From the NCBI RefSeq assembly GCF_006716765.1, contig NZ_VFPO01000001.1, forward strand, positions 5,704,001-5,768,000: 64,000 nucleotides of DNA, written 5' to 3'. Within the stretch, counting starts at the first letter, position 1. Each line of letters begins with the position of its first letter. Below are positions 55,034 to 62,822 of the stretch, in pieces. A program made the translations under genes and the position numbers. Under the pieces are notes generated by a model. The model was not told the origin of the DNA and searched no databases. It saw only the letters and a program-made list of their open reading frames with translations. The stretch comes from Actinomadura hallensis. GTDB taxonomy: Bacteria; Actinomycetota; Actinomycetes; Streptosporangiales; Streptosporangiaceae.

Positions 55034-55513
55034 TCAGGCGCTGCCCGCGCCACGGTGCTCGGCCAGGCGGCGGAGCAGGCCGGCGAGCTGCTCGCGCTCG
55101 GTCCCGGCGAACGGGCCGAAGATCTCGTCGCCCGCCCGCCCGGCCGCCCGCCGCGCCTCCGCCAGGGTGCTCTCGCCGCGGGGCGTCAGCACGATCGAGT
55201 ACGCGCGCCGGTCGTGCGGGGCGCGCTCGCGGGAGACCAGTCCCCCGGCCTCCAGCTCGTCGATGTCCCGCACCATCGTGGACTTGTCGACCCCGATGCG
55301 CTCGATCAGCTGCCGCTGGCTGACCGGGCCGTACATCGTCAGCGCGAGCAGCACGGCGAACCCGCGGACGTCGACGCCCAGCGGGCGCAGCGCCTCGTTC
55401 AGCCGCTCCCGGCTCCGGTGGTGGGCCTTGGCCAGGAGCATGCCGAGCCCCACGTGACCGGCGGCCGGGCCGCCCTCGCCCGACAGAAGGCGTTCGAGCA
55501 TGTCCTCAAGCAC
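55034..55513 (-). CDS. MarR family transcriptional regulator
   Basis: The 159-residue protein has a winged helix-turn-helix (VSQRQLIERIGVDKSTMVRDIDELEAGGLVSRERAPHDRRAYSI) with the conserved DxRxxxL-type wing, flanked by dimerisation helices. GTG at 55513 gives MLEDMLERLLSGEG; ATG at 55501 is also possible. It is divergent from the large FtsX-type permease, with an inverted repeat between the starts, so it probably controls that gene and itself. Confidence 0.9.
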   Translation of the reverse strand: MLEDMLERLLSGEGGPAAGHVGLGMLLAKAHHRSRERLNEALRPLGVDVRGFAVLLALTMYGPVSQRQLIERIGVDKSTMVRDIDELEAGGLVSRERAPHDRRAYSIVLTPRGESTLAEARRAAGRAGDEIFGPFAGTEREQLAGLLRRLAEHRGAGSA

Positions 55514-55541
55514 GGACCCACTCTAGTGTCGGCTGATATAG

Positions 55542-55553
55542 TCTCACTTGAGA
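55542..55553. promoter_or_regulatory. Inverted repeat TCTCA-CT-TGAGA between marR and the permease
   Basis: The 12 bases form a 5-base inverted repeat with a 2-base centre, and the AT-rich flanks (GATATAG, TTATC) extend it partly. It lies 28 bases from the marR start and 43 bases from the permease start, where a MarR dimer could cover both promoters. Confidence 0.55.
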
Positions 55554-55596
55554 TTATCTCGCGTGGGCAGCACCCGCGACCGAACAGGAGACGTGC

Positions 55597-58206
55597 ATGT
55601 CCGACCATGGGATCAACGCCGTGGGCGGGCCTTTGTGGCTCATCGCGCGCCGCTCGTTCGCCGAGGGTTGGCCGCGGCTCACCGCCACGCTGCTGGCGGC
55701 GCTGGGCTCGATCGCGCTCATCGCGGGTTCGCTCCAGTTCGCGCTGCGCGCGCAGGAGGCGGTGTCGGGCGCCGACGCCAGCGTGTTCTTCCGCGCCGAC
55801 GTGCTCGTGCACGGCGGGACCGTCGACCCGGACGACCCGTTCGCCCCGCCGGACGGCCGCATCCGCCTGGACCGCGTCGAGTCGCGGCCCGGAGTCGCGG
55901 CGGCCGCCGGGGACGCCGCCGTGGCGGTGACGGCCGCCCGACCCGACGGGCGGGCGGTCATGGCGGCGGCCGAGGGCGCCACGCTCCTGCGCCCCTGGGT
56001 GGCCGACCCGCGGCTGAACCCCTACCGGCTGGAGGCGGGGCGGGCGCCCGCGGCCGACGACGAGGTCGCGGTCGTCCGGCATCTGTCGCGGGCGGGGGGC
56101 CTGCGCGTCGGCGACACGATGACGCTGACCCTGCCCCGCGAGACGCGCCGGGTGCGGATCACCGGGGTGGTCGCCGTCCAGGGCCGGGACGCGGTGGCCG
56201 CCGGCGACCTGGTGCTGGCCCCGCCCGAGACCGTGCGGCGCGCCGCCGTGCTGCCCCCGGGGACCTGGCAGAGCGTCTGGGTGAAGGCCGCGGCGGGGGT
56301 GCCCGCCGACCGGCTGCGCGACGAGCTGGCCCGGGACCTGGGCGGCGCGGCCACGGTCCGCACGGCGGAGGCCGCCGAGCGCGCGGAGCGCGCCGCCGCG
56401 GCCGGCGAGGGCGCCTCCGTCGCCGGGGTCGTCGGCGGGCTCTCCATGGTCGCGATCTTCGTCGGCCTGTTCGTGGTGGCCACCACGTTCGGCACGCTGG
56501 TGCGGCAGCGGACCCGGCCGCTGGCGCTGCTCGCCGCGATCGGCGCCACCCCGCGGCAGGTCGGGCTGCTGGTCCGGTTCGAGGCGCTGGCCGTGGGCGC
56601 GGTCGCCGCGGCGGGCGGGACCGCCGCGGGCGTCCCGCTGTCCGAGCTGATCGTCCGGGTGTTCGCCCGGGACGGCTTCGACGTCTCGGCCGCCCCGCCG
56701 CAGTACGGCTGGGTCGCCCTCGGACTCCCGGCCGCGGCGGGGATCCTCGTCACCCAGCTGGCCGCCTGGCGGGCCGCGCGCCGCGCCGCCGGGCTCCCGC
56801 CCGTCACCGCGCTGCGCGCCACCCTCGCCGAGACCCGGGAACGCCGGTGGCCGCGGCTCCTCGCCGCGTCCGCGATCTTCGCCGGTGCGGGCTTCTGGTA
56901 CCTGGTGGCGGTCGCCGTCCGCGTCGGCGACCCGCCCGGCCCGGACCGCACGTTCGGGGTCGGGCTGATGATCCTGTTCGGCTCGCTGCTGACGGTGACC
57001 GGCCTGGCCGTCCTCACCCCGCTCTTCGCGGCGCCGCCGGCCGGGCTGGTCGGCCGCCTGGCGACGCTGGTGAGCGGGGAGACGGGACGCCTGGCGCGCG
57101 CGACCACCGCCCGCAGCCCGCGCCGGGTCGGCACGGCCGCCTCGTCGCTGCTGGTCGGCGTCGCGCTGGTCGCCTCCGTGGTGCTGGTGACGCACTCGGT
57201 GGACGACCGGTTCCACGAGGCGGGACGGCAGGTCATGGCCGCCGAGCACGCGATCGCCGCGTCCGCCCGGACCTCCGAGGGCGAACCCGCGCCCCTGGCC
57301 CGCGACGTGGCCGCCCTGGCCGCCGCCGCGCCGGGGGTGACGCGGGCGGTGGCACTCACGCGGACCGACGTGAAGCTGGTGTCGCCTCCCCCGGACGAGG
57401 ACGACGACGCGTTCCGCATCCGGGTCAGCGGAGCCGAGCAGGCCGGGCTGCGCGACGTCCTGTGGCTGGGCGGCCGTCCGCCCGCGCTGCGGCCCGGCGA
57501 GATCGCGCTGTCGTCGGCCGTCATGAAGGAACGGGAGCTGCGCCGGGGGCAGAAGATCGTCGTCCGGGGACCCGGGGGCCCGGTCGCCCTGACCGTGGCG
57601 GGCGTCTACCACGATCCGTCCCACCTGTTCGCGGACGAGGCGCTGGTCGCTCCGGCGACGATGGACCGGCTCGACCCCGGCGCGGCGACCCGGGCGGTCC
57701 TCGTGCGGGGCGGCGACGCCGGGACCCTGGCGCGCGCCGTGGCCGCGGTGCCCGGCGTGCAGGTCCTCGACCGGGACGCGTACGTCGCCGCCGCGTCCGC
57801 GGCCCTCACCCGGCCCCTGCGCGCGACCCGCGTCTTCGCCGGCATGGCGCTGCTGCTCGCGCTGTTCGGGATGGCGACCACGGTGTCGATGAGCGTCGGC
57901 GAGCGGACCCGCGAGTTCGGGCTGCTGAGCGCCGTCGGCGCCACCGCGCGGCAGATCCGCTCGATCGTCCGGTGGGAGGCCGCCACCGTGGCCGTCCTCG
58001 GCACGGCCCTCGGCCTCGCCGCCGCGACGGGAACAGTGACGCTCCTGCACCTGGCGACCGGCAGCTCCTTCCTGCGCCCGGACCCGCCGTGGTGGCTGTT
58101 CCCGGCCGTCGCGGCGGGGGCCATGGCGGCGACGCTGGCGACCTCGGCGCTCCCCGCCCGCCGGGCCGCGGCCGTCCCCACCCTGGAGGCCGTCGCCGCG
58201 GACTAG
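55597..58206 (+). CDS. FtsX-like ABC transporter permease, duplicated form
   Basis: The 869-residue protein has two MacB/FtsX units: an N-terminal helix, a periplasm-type domain, three helices around 280-400 (SMVAIFVGLFVVATTFGTLV), then helices near 430-480, a second outside domain and three C-terminal helices ending HLATGSSFLRPDPPWW ... ARRAAAVPTLEAVAAD. FtsX motifs ALLAAIGATPRQVGLLVRFEA and GLLSAVGATARQIRSIVRWEA appear once in each half. Such permeases normally need an ATPase of the LolD/MacB type, but none is adjacent. ATG at 55597 has GGAGA upstream. Confidence 0.9.
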   Translation: MSDHGINAVGGPLWLIARRSFAEGWPRLTATLLAALGSIALIAGSLQFALRAQEAVSGADASVFFRADVLVHGGTVDPDDPFAPPDGRIRLDRVESRPGVAAAAGDAAVAVTAARPDGRAVMAAAEGATLLRPWVADPRLNPYRLEAGRAPAADDEVAVVRHLSRAGGLRVGDTMTLTLPRETRRVRITGVVAVQGRDAVAAGDLVLAPPETVRRAAVLPPGTWQSVWVKAAAGVPADRLRDELARDLGGAATVRTAEAAERAERAAAAGEGASVAGVVGGLSMVAIFVGLFVVATTFGTLVRQRTRPLALLAAIGATPRQVGLLVRFEALAVGAVAAAGGTAAGVPLSELIVRVFARDGFDVSAAPPQYGWVALGLPAAAGILVTQLAAWRAARRAAGLPPVTALRATLAETRERRWPRLLAASAIFAGAGFWYLVAVAVRVGDPPGPDRTFGVGLMILFGSLLTVTGLAVLTPLFAAPPAGLVGRLATLVSGETGRLARATTARSPRRVGTAASSLLVGVALVASVVLVTHSVDDRFHEAGRQVMAAEHAIAASARTSEGEPAPLARDVAALAAAAPGVTRAVALTRTDVKLVSPPPDEDDDAFRIRVSGAEQAGLRDVLWLGGRPPALRPGEIALSSAVMKERELRRGQKIVVRGPGGPVALTVAGVYHDPSHLFADEALVAPATMDRLDPGAATRAVLVRGGDAGTLARAVAAVPGVQVLDRDAYVAAASAALTRPLRATRVFAGMALLLALFGMATTVSMSVGERTREFGLLSAVGATARQIRSIVRWEAATVAVLGTALGLAAATGTVTLLHLATGSSFLRPDPPWWLFPAVAAGAMAATLATSALPARRAAAVPTLEAVAAD

Positions 58207-58221
58207 CACCGCCGCAGCCCC

Positions 58222-58260
58222 GGGGAAGGTCTTCCTCCCGGTCAGAAGGTCTTCTCCGGG
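58222..58260. terminator. Twin hairpins between convergent permease and DUF6891 genes
   Basis: GGAAG-GT-CTTCC and, directly after it, CCCGG..AGAAG-GT-CTTCT-CCGGG form two adjacent hairpins that share the core GAAGGTCTTC. They begin 15 bases after the permease stop and end at the DUF6891 stop, so they could terminate both transcripts. Confidence 0.6.
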
Positions 58261-59160
58261 TCAGTCGGTGAGGGCGACCCGGCCCTCGTTGGCCAGGACG
58301 GACACGAGCCTTTCGGCCTCCGCGACGGTGACCTCCCGGTGGCTGTCCTCGTCCAGGGGGATCTCGAAGGTCAGCGTGGGGCCGGGCCCCCACGACGCGA
58401 TCAGGCCGCCGCCCGAAACGAGCGCGAAGTTGATGAAGTTGCCCGTGTAGGGCGTCATGGTGAGCAGGACGTCGCGTGCGTGCAGGAACGACGCCGGGAT
58501 CCAGGCGTTGTGCACCCTGCCGCGCGGCCTGTCGCAGTACGAGATCTTCAGCGGCCGGTCGGTGGAGGCCGGCTCGGCGCCCGGCCACTCGGCCAGGGGG
58601 CCGAAGCGCCGGCGTCGCCAGGTGAGCGCCACCTCGATGCGCGTGCGGGGATCGCCGTCCCAGTCGGCCTCCAGGCCGTGGCGTCGCAGCACGTCCGTCA
58701 CCTCCCGGCCGATCTCGGCCTGCGCCTCGGGCCGCTGCCCGCCGGGGCCGAACACGCCGTAGGAGAGCATCAGGCCGCCGCCGGGGACGGCGGCCTCCAT
58801 GTCCTGGCGGTGGGCGAAGACGTAGCCGCGCCGGTCCTCACCGGCGGGGACCTCCTCGCCGATCTCCGTGATCCCGCAGTTCTGGCAGCAGGTGTGGTCG
58901 AGGCGGGCGACGATCCCGGCCACGTCCAGCTCGCGGAACGCGCGGTGCAGGCGGTCGGTGTCGAGCTCGTCCGGCCAGCCCTCCTGCGCTTCGAGGTGGG
59001 CGGCGAACTCCTCCCCGACGATCGGGCGGATCGCGTCCTCGCCCGGGTCGTCCAGCACGTCCGCGCACTGGCGGACGACGGTCTCGAAGTCGTGGTGCCC
59101 GAGGGCGACGAGGAACCGGGCACGGTCGCGCAGAAGCTCGGCTTCCGTGTTTTCGATCAT
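58261..59160 (-). CDS. DUF6891-like protein with a CxxC-type motif
   Basis: The 299-residue protein has a helical N-terminus, then RAFRELDVAGIVARLDHTCCQNCGITEIGEE, EDRRGYVFAHRQDMEAAV and LMLSYGVFGPGG, which resemble the actinobacterial DUF6891 family. After this come WRRRRFGPLAEWPG and an immunity-type C-terminal half with NAWIPASFLHARDVLLTMTPYTGNFINFAL. The CCxxC could bind metal. Function is unknown. ATG at 59160 was chosen from the sequence start MIENTEAELLRDRARF; the upstream frame has no family features. Confidence 0.78.
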   Translation of the reverse strand: MIENTEAELLRDRARFLVALGHHDFETVVRQCADVLDDPGEDAIRPIVGEEFAAHLEAQEGWPDELDTDRLHRAFRELDVAGIVARLDHTCCQNCGITEIGEEVPAGEDRRGYVFAHRQDMEAAVPGGGLMLSYGVFGPGGQRPEAQAEIGREVTDVLRRHGLEADWDGDPRTRIEVALTWRRRRFGPLAEWPGAEPASTDRPLKISYCDRPRGRVHNAWIPASFLHARDVLLTMTPYTGNFINFALVSGGGLIASWGPGPTLTFEIPLDEDSHREVTVAEAERLVSVLANEGRVALTD

Positions 59161-59371
59161 GGGCCGCGAGTATCGCAGGGAACACCGACGCCCACCCGGC
59201 GATCGCGGAACCCCGATCGTGGAAGCAGAGCAGGGCACCGCCCGTGCGGCCGCGACCGAAGGCGATCCGAGCGTCGACCTTGGTCGATGAAAGCTGACCG
59301 GACGGCCGTCGCGGGCCCGCCCGGCGAAGCGCGAACCTGGGTCGGGAACCGACCGGAGGAGGAGCACGGGC

Positions 59372-60076
59372 GTGCCCAAGAGTGAACGACCCACCGTCCT
59401 GCGCGAGCCGCTCTGGGCGACGGCGGCCGTCTACGTGATCGCCGCGCTGTGCGGGGCGGTCGTCGGCCGGCTCGCCGGCCTCCTGGCGGACTGGCTGGTG
59501 ACGCTGCCCTGGGCGCCCATGAAGGGCCCGGCCGCACTGATCACCTCGATCCCCGCGCCGGCGCACTACGGCATCGGGCTGGCGGCGGGCCTGGCGGTGG
59601 GCTTCATCGCCCAGTACGAGCAGTTGGTGCTCCGCCTGGACGATTCGCATGTCGAGCTCGTCCGCAAAGGGCGCCGGCAGCGGTTCGCCCGCGAGGACGT
59701 CGCCGTCTTCTGCCGCGACGGCAAGCGACTGGTCGTCCTCGGAACCGACGGCGGCGAACTCGCCCGGCACGACTGCGGCCTGAACTTCACCCGCGTCGCC
59801 GACACCGTCACCGCCCACGGCTACTCGTGGTCGGACACGGACCCGTACAAGGACGACTTCCGTCTCTGGGTTCCCGGCCTCCCCGGTCTCTCCGAGGGCG
59901 CGAACGCCCTCCTCAAGGCCCGCCAGAAGTCCCTGGAGAGCGATGGGAGCGACGACGAGGACGTCCGTGAACTCCGCGAGGAGCTGGCCCGCCTAGGCGT
60001 CGTCGTGAAAGACGAGAAGCGCCGCCAGTACGTCCGGACCGTGACCCGCCCCCGCCTACGAAAGCCCGACCAATAG
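59372..60076 (+). CDS. YqeB-like membrane protein
   Basis: The 234-residue protein has two N-terminal transmembrane helices (AVYVIAALCGAVVGRLAGLLADWL and YGIGLAAGLAVGFIAQYEQ) and a soluble C-terminus. The latter has a short PH-like strand region (LRLDDSHVELVRKGRRQRFAREDVAVFCRDGKRLVVL), a DTDPYKDDFRLWVPGLPGLSEGANALLKAR segment, and a coiled-coil end. It resembles the conserved actinobacterial YqeB proteins. GTG at 59372 has GGAGGAG upstream. The role is unknown. Confidence 0.8.
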   Translation: MPKSERPTVLREPLWATAAVYVIAALCGAVVGRLAGLLADWLVTLPWAPMKGPAALITSIPAPAHYGIGLAAGLAVGFIAQYEQLVLRLDDSHVELVRKGRRQRFAREDVAVFCRDGKRLVVLGTDGGELARHDCGLNFTRVADTVTAHGYSWSDTDPYKDDFRLWVPGLPGLSEGANALLKARQKSLESDGSDDEDVRELREELARLGVVVKDEKRRQYVRTVTRPRLRKPDQ

Positions 60077-60121
60077 GCGGTACGGCGAGCCCAAGGCGCC
60101 GCTGATGGAGAATGATGCACG

Positions 60122-60666
60122 ATGACACTGCACATCGACCTGACGGCCCTGCTCGCGGACACCGGCATCACCGACGTGGACATCGGCGAAGCCGTCGCGG
60201 ACGAGCACGTCCGGTCATCCGTGTATCGCCGCATCATCTCGGTGGCCGCGCTCCAGAACCGTGATGGCGACCGCTCGATCGTGGCCACGATCCTGCGAGA
60301 CCCGTCGAAACGGTGGCCAAAACGGCGGTGGTCTACCTCATCGACAAGGTCGCGATGAAGACGACCGATGCGGCGAAGTTCCGGCGTTGGGCGGCCGAAC
60401 TCCGGCCGGAGACGGAACGGCTCAAGACCGAGGGGCACCGCGAGTTCATCCGCCGCCGCGTCCACGACTGGGTGCTTTATCTGTCCATCAAGAGCGTTCA
60501 CGTACCGACGGCGACCGAGTTGGCGGACACCACCGACTGGATGCAGCGCCTTCTCGCCGAAGAGTCGACGTCGCTCCCTGTGCTCACCCTGCTGGCAGAG
60601 TCCGCCCGCACCAGAAAGACACGAAATCTAGCCACCAGCCGCCGCGACCGCCGCGACCCGCACTGA
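60122..60666 (+). pseudogene. Probable frameshifted small gene, unknown function
   Basis: Two overlapping frames look like halves of one protein of about 180 residues. Frame A (60122-60358) reads MTLHIDLTALLADTGITDVD ... RSIVATILRDPS and then turns into unlikely Arg/Ser-rich text. Frame B (open from before 60313 to 60666) continues sensibly as ETVAKTAVVYLIDKVAMKTT ... LAEESTSLPVLTLLAESART. Adding one base near 60305-60308 would join them as RDPSETVAKTAVV. Frame B alone can start at GTG 60313, so two coupled genes are possible too. GGAGAATGATGCACG stands before 60122. No family was recognised. Confidence 0.6.
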
Positions 60667-60674
60667 GGTGCGGG

Positions 60675-61373
60675 TCAGGGTGGGGTGTAGGGGAGGGCGA
60701 GCATGCCGGCTATTTCCTTCAGGCATTCCTCGTAGATGGGCTCTACGTCCGTGTAGACGTAGTCGAGCTGGTTCAGGACCTCCATGGACAGGAGGCCGTA
60801 GAGCCTGATCCAGCAGGACGTGGTCACGTAGAGGGCTTCGACCGGGAGGTCGATGCCCAGCCGGTCCCTGTACGCGCTCAGCTGGTCATGGACGGACGGC
60901 GGCAGGTCGTCGGGGACGGGGAACGGTTTCGTCTTCCACAACGCCCCGATCTCCTCCTGGAAGACCAGCTCGAACTCGCGGCCGGCCAGGTTGCGGGGCG
61001 AGTCGGGCGCCCGGGTGACGGACGACGGGACGGGGCTGGTGAAGATCCAGCCGAACTCGGCCGGATGGGCGACGGCCCAGTCGCGCATGGCGCGGCAGGT
61101 GGCGAGCAGCCGGGCGGCGATGGAGTCGTGGGCGTCGCGGGCCGCTCTCATCTCGGCGGTCAGCTCCGCGAAGAAGTCCGCCGTGACGGCCTGGACGAGC
61201 TCCTCGTGGCCGGAGAAGTAGTGGTACAGGGCGGGGCCGCTCATCCCGACCTCCCGCGCGACCGCGTTGATCGTCACGGCGGAGGTGCCGCGCGTGGTCA
61301 GCAGCCTGCGGGCCGCCTCACGGATCTCGGCCATGGTGCTCTGCCGCAGCCGGTCGCGGCGGCTCGGGGGCAT
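60675..61373 (-). CDS. TetR family transcriptional regulator (WHG-type C-terminal domain)
   Basis: The 232-residue regulator has the TetR helix-turn-helix (RGTSAVTINAVAREVGMSGPALYHYFSGHEELVQAV) and a C-terminal domain with DSIAARLLATCRAMRDWAVAHPAEFGWIFTSP and CWIRLYGLLSMEVLNQLDYVY, a WHG-type pattern also seen in the TetR protein at 24.9 kb. ATG at 61373 begins MPPSRRDRLRQSTMAEIREA. It is divergent from the siderophore-interacting protein gene and likely controls it through the palindromes between them. Confidence 0.9.
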   Translation of the reverse strand: MPPSRRDRLRQSTMAEIREAARRLLTTRGTSAVTINAVAREVGMSGPALYHYFSGHEELVQAVTADFFAELTAEMRAARDAHDSIAARLLATCRAMRDWAVAHPAEFGWIFTSPVPSSVTRAPDSPRNLAGREFELVFQEEIGALWKTKPFPVPDDLPPSVHDQLSAYRDRLGIDLPVEALYVTTSCWIRLYGLLSMEVLNQLDYVYTDVEPIYEECLKEIAGMLALPYTPP

Positions 61374-61432
61374 GGGCGGTCCTTCCTGCTCGACGACATT
61401 GACAGTCTAAGGCTTCTATGTTTCCTTAATGC

Positions 61433-61450
61433 CTCTAAGCAACCTTAGAG
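61433..61450. promoter_or_regulatory. Palindromic operator CTCTAAG-CAAC-CTTAGAG before the SIP gene
   Basis: A perfect 7-base inverted repeat with a 4-base centre ends directly at the strong Shine-Dalgarno GGAGGT, 13 bases before the SIP start. A second related repeat, TAAGG-n11-CCTTA, lies at 61408-61428, and TTGACA at 61399-61404 could be a -35 element. A repressor bound here would block the leader. The divergent TetR protein is the likely binder. Confidence 0.65.
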
Positions 61451-61463
61451 GAGGTAAACAGTC

Positions 61464-62213
61464 ATGGCGCGCAACCCGCTGCACGGCCTGGTCAGCAAGT
61501 ACGCCGTGGACGCGACGGTCGCGGAGGTCGGGCAGGTCACGCCGACGATGAAGCGGATCCGGCTGGTCGCGGGGGCGCCGATCGAGTTCCCCTACGCGCC
61601 CGGTCAGCACGTGCGGGTCCAGATCAACGACCCGCTGTCGATGTACGGGCTGCTGCATCCCCTCGAAACGCTGCGCACCTACACCATCTGGGACTTCGAC
61701 CGGGAGGCCCGGTCGCTGGAGCTTCGCGCCCACCTGTACGACGGCGACGGCATCGGGCTGACGTGGGCGCGGGGCGTCCAGGCCGGCGATCCGGTGACGT
61801 TCTGGTGGCCCAAGGGGGACTTCTTCGTTCGGGACGCGGGCTTCCACGTGTTCGTCGGCGAGGAGACCGCGTCGGTCGCGTTCGGGCCCATGCTGCGGAG
61901 CCTGGACGAGTCCGCGCGGGTCTACGGGGTCGTCGAGAGCGACGACGCCGACAACGACCCGCCGCTGCCCGGCCCGCACCGGCTGCACCGCGTGCACCGC
62001 GAGGGCGCCTCCGCGGCGTCGTCCACGGTCATGCTCGACGCCGTGACACGGCTCGACCTTCCGGAGCCCGGGGACACCGGCGCCGCCTACGTGGCCGGGG
62101 AGGCGCGGACCTGCCAACTGGTCCGCGACCACCTCGTGCGCGACCGCGGGTGGCCGCGCAAGTCCATCAAGGTCAAGCCGTTCTGGGCGCCCGGCAAGCG
62201 CGGCCTGCACTGA
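61464..62213 (+). CDS. Siderophore-interacting protein (FAD-dependent ferric reductase family)
   Basis: SIP proteins reduce ferric siderophores in the cytoplasm with NAD(P)H and FAD. The 249-residue product shows the FAD domain (VTPTMKRIRLVAGAPIEFPYAPGQHVRVQ, then the flavin motif RTYTIWDFD), and the C-terminal NAD(P)H domain (FVGEETASVAFGPMLRSL, AAYVAGEARTCQLVRDHLV, VKPFWAPGKRG). ATG at 61464 follows a near-perfect GGAGGT at eight bases. Control seems to be by the divergent TetR rather than by iron: no iron box was seen. Confidence 0.92.
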   Translation: MARNPLHGLVSKYAVDATVAEVGQVTPTMKRIRLVAGAPIEFPYAPGQHVRVQINDPLSMYGLLHPLETLRTYTIWDFDREARSLELRAHLYDGDGIGLTWARGVQAGDPVTFWWPKGDFFVRDAGFHVFVGEETASVAFGPMLRSLDESARVYGVVESDDADNDPPLPGPHRLHRVHREGASAASSTVMLDAVTRLDLPEPGDTGAAYVAGEARTCQLVRDHLVRDRGWPRKSIKVKPFWAPGKRGLH

Positions 62214-62609
62214 CGCTCGGCGGGTCAGGCGGACGAGGGCGCAGCCAGACCCCGACGGTGACCACGTATCGACCGGTGCAACGGACACCGCAACCGTCCC
62301 GGGAACCGCGGGTACCTGCGCGGGGTCTTACCGAATGGCAATGACCGGGCCGCTGGAGAGGGGGGCAGGTGACCGGTTCGCCTGCGAGCGCCGACAGCCG
62401 CGTACGACCGGGCGTGTTCGACGCAGGTCCGGTGGCTGTTCGAGGAGCGAGGGCGGGACGGCGAACGCCTGCACAACGTCTCCGGCATCGCCGCGATCCT
62501 CGGCATGAGCGACGCGGCGGTCTACCAGCACCTCACCCCTGACCAGCAGCGACAGGCGCATCCCCCGCCGAACGACCCCTGACCGACGCGGCCACGGGCC
62601 CGCCCATGG
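62214..62609. other. Gap with HTH remnant, otherwise no gene
   Basis: This 396-base stretch between SIP and the DUF397 gene holds no complete gene. Its right half contains a start-less frame resembling a recombinase-type helix-turn-helix (listed separately). The left half (62214-62372) has lower GC with GACCACGTATCGACCGGTGC-like sequence but no recognisable signal. Confidence 0.5.
62373..62582 (+). pseudogene. Start-less frame with helix-turn-helix, recombinase-like remnant
   Basis: A 69-codon frame, from just after a TGA to the TGA at 62580, has no ATG, GTG or TTG in its first half yet reads like protein: STQVRWLFEERGRDGERLHN followed by VSGIAAILGMSDAAVYQHL, a helix-turn-helix resembling the C-terminal domain of resolvases or a small HTH protein. 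It is probably the 3' remnant of a lost gene. The likeness is by eye and weak, and it overlaps only shadow frames on the other strand. Confidence 0.35.
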
Positions 62610-62822
62610 CTAACTTTCCAGGTCGTACTCGCTCGCCTTCACACGGTCGGCGAACACCCGCCACGCCGCAGAACCGAACGCCAGACGCGGCCCGTCCGGG
62701 TCCTTGGAATCACGCACCGCCACCGCAGGCGCGACACCCGCGACCTCTACACAGTTCCCGCCCTGGCCACCGCTTCGACTGCTCTTACGCCACCGGGCGC
62801 CTGATAGGTCCGAGATGCTCAT
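62610..62822 (-). CDS. DUF397 domain protein
   Basis: The 70-residue protein has the DUF397 pattern: LSGARWRKSSRSGGQGGNCVEVA, VAVRDSKDPDGPRLAFGSAAWRVFADRVK. DUF397 proteins are usually encoded next to XRE/DUF5753 regulators in actinomycetes (as with BldB/WhiJ-like pairs) and are thought to act as their small partners. ATG at 62822 overlaps the stop of the DUF5753 gene by four bases, so the pair is still coupled although the regulator itself is damaged. Confidence 0.88.
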   Translation of the reverse strand: MSISDLSGARWRKSSRSGGQGGNCVEVAGVAPAVAVRDSKDPDGPRLAFGSAAWRVFADRVKASEYDLES

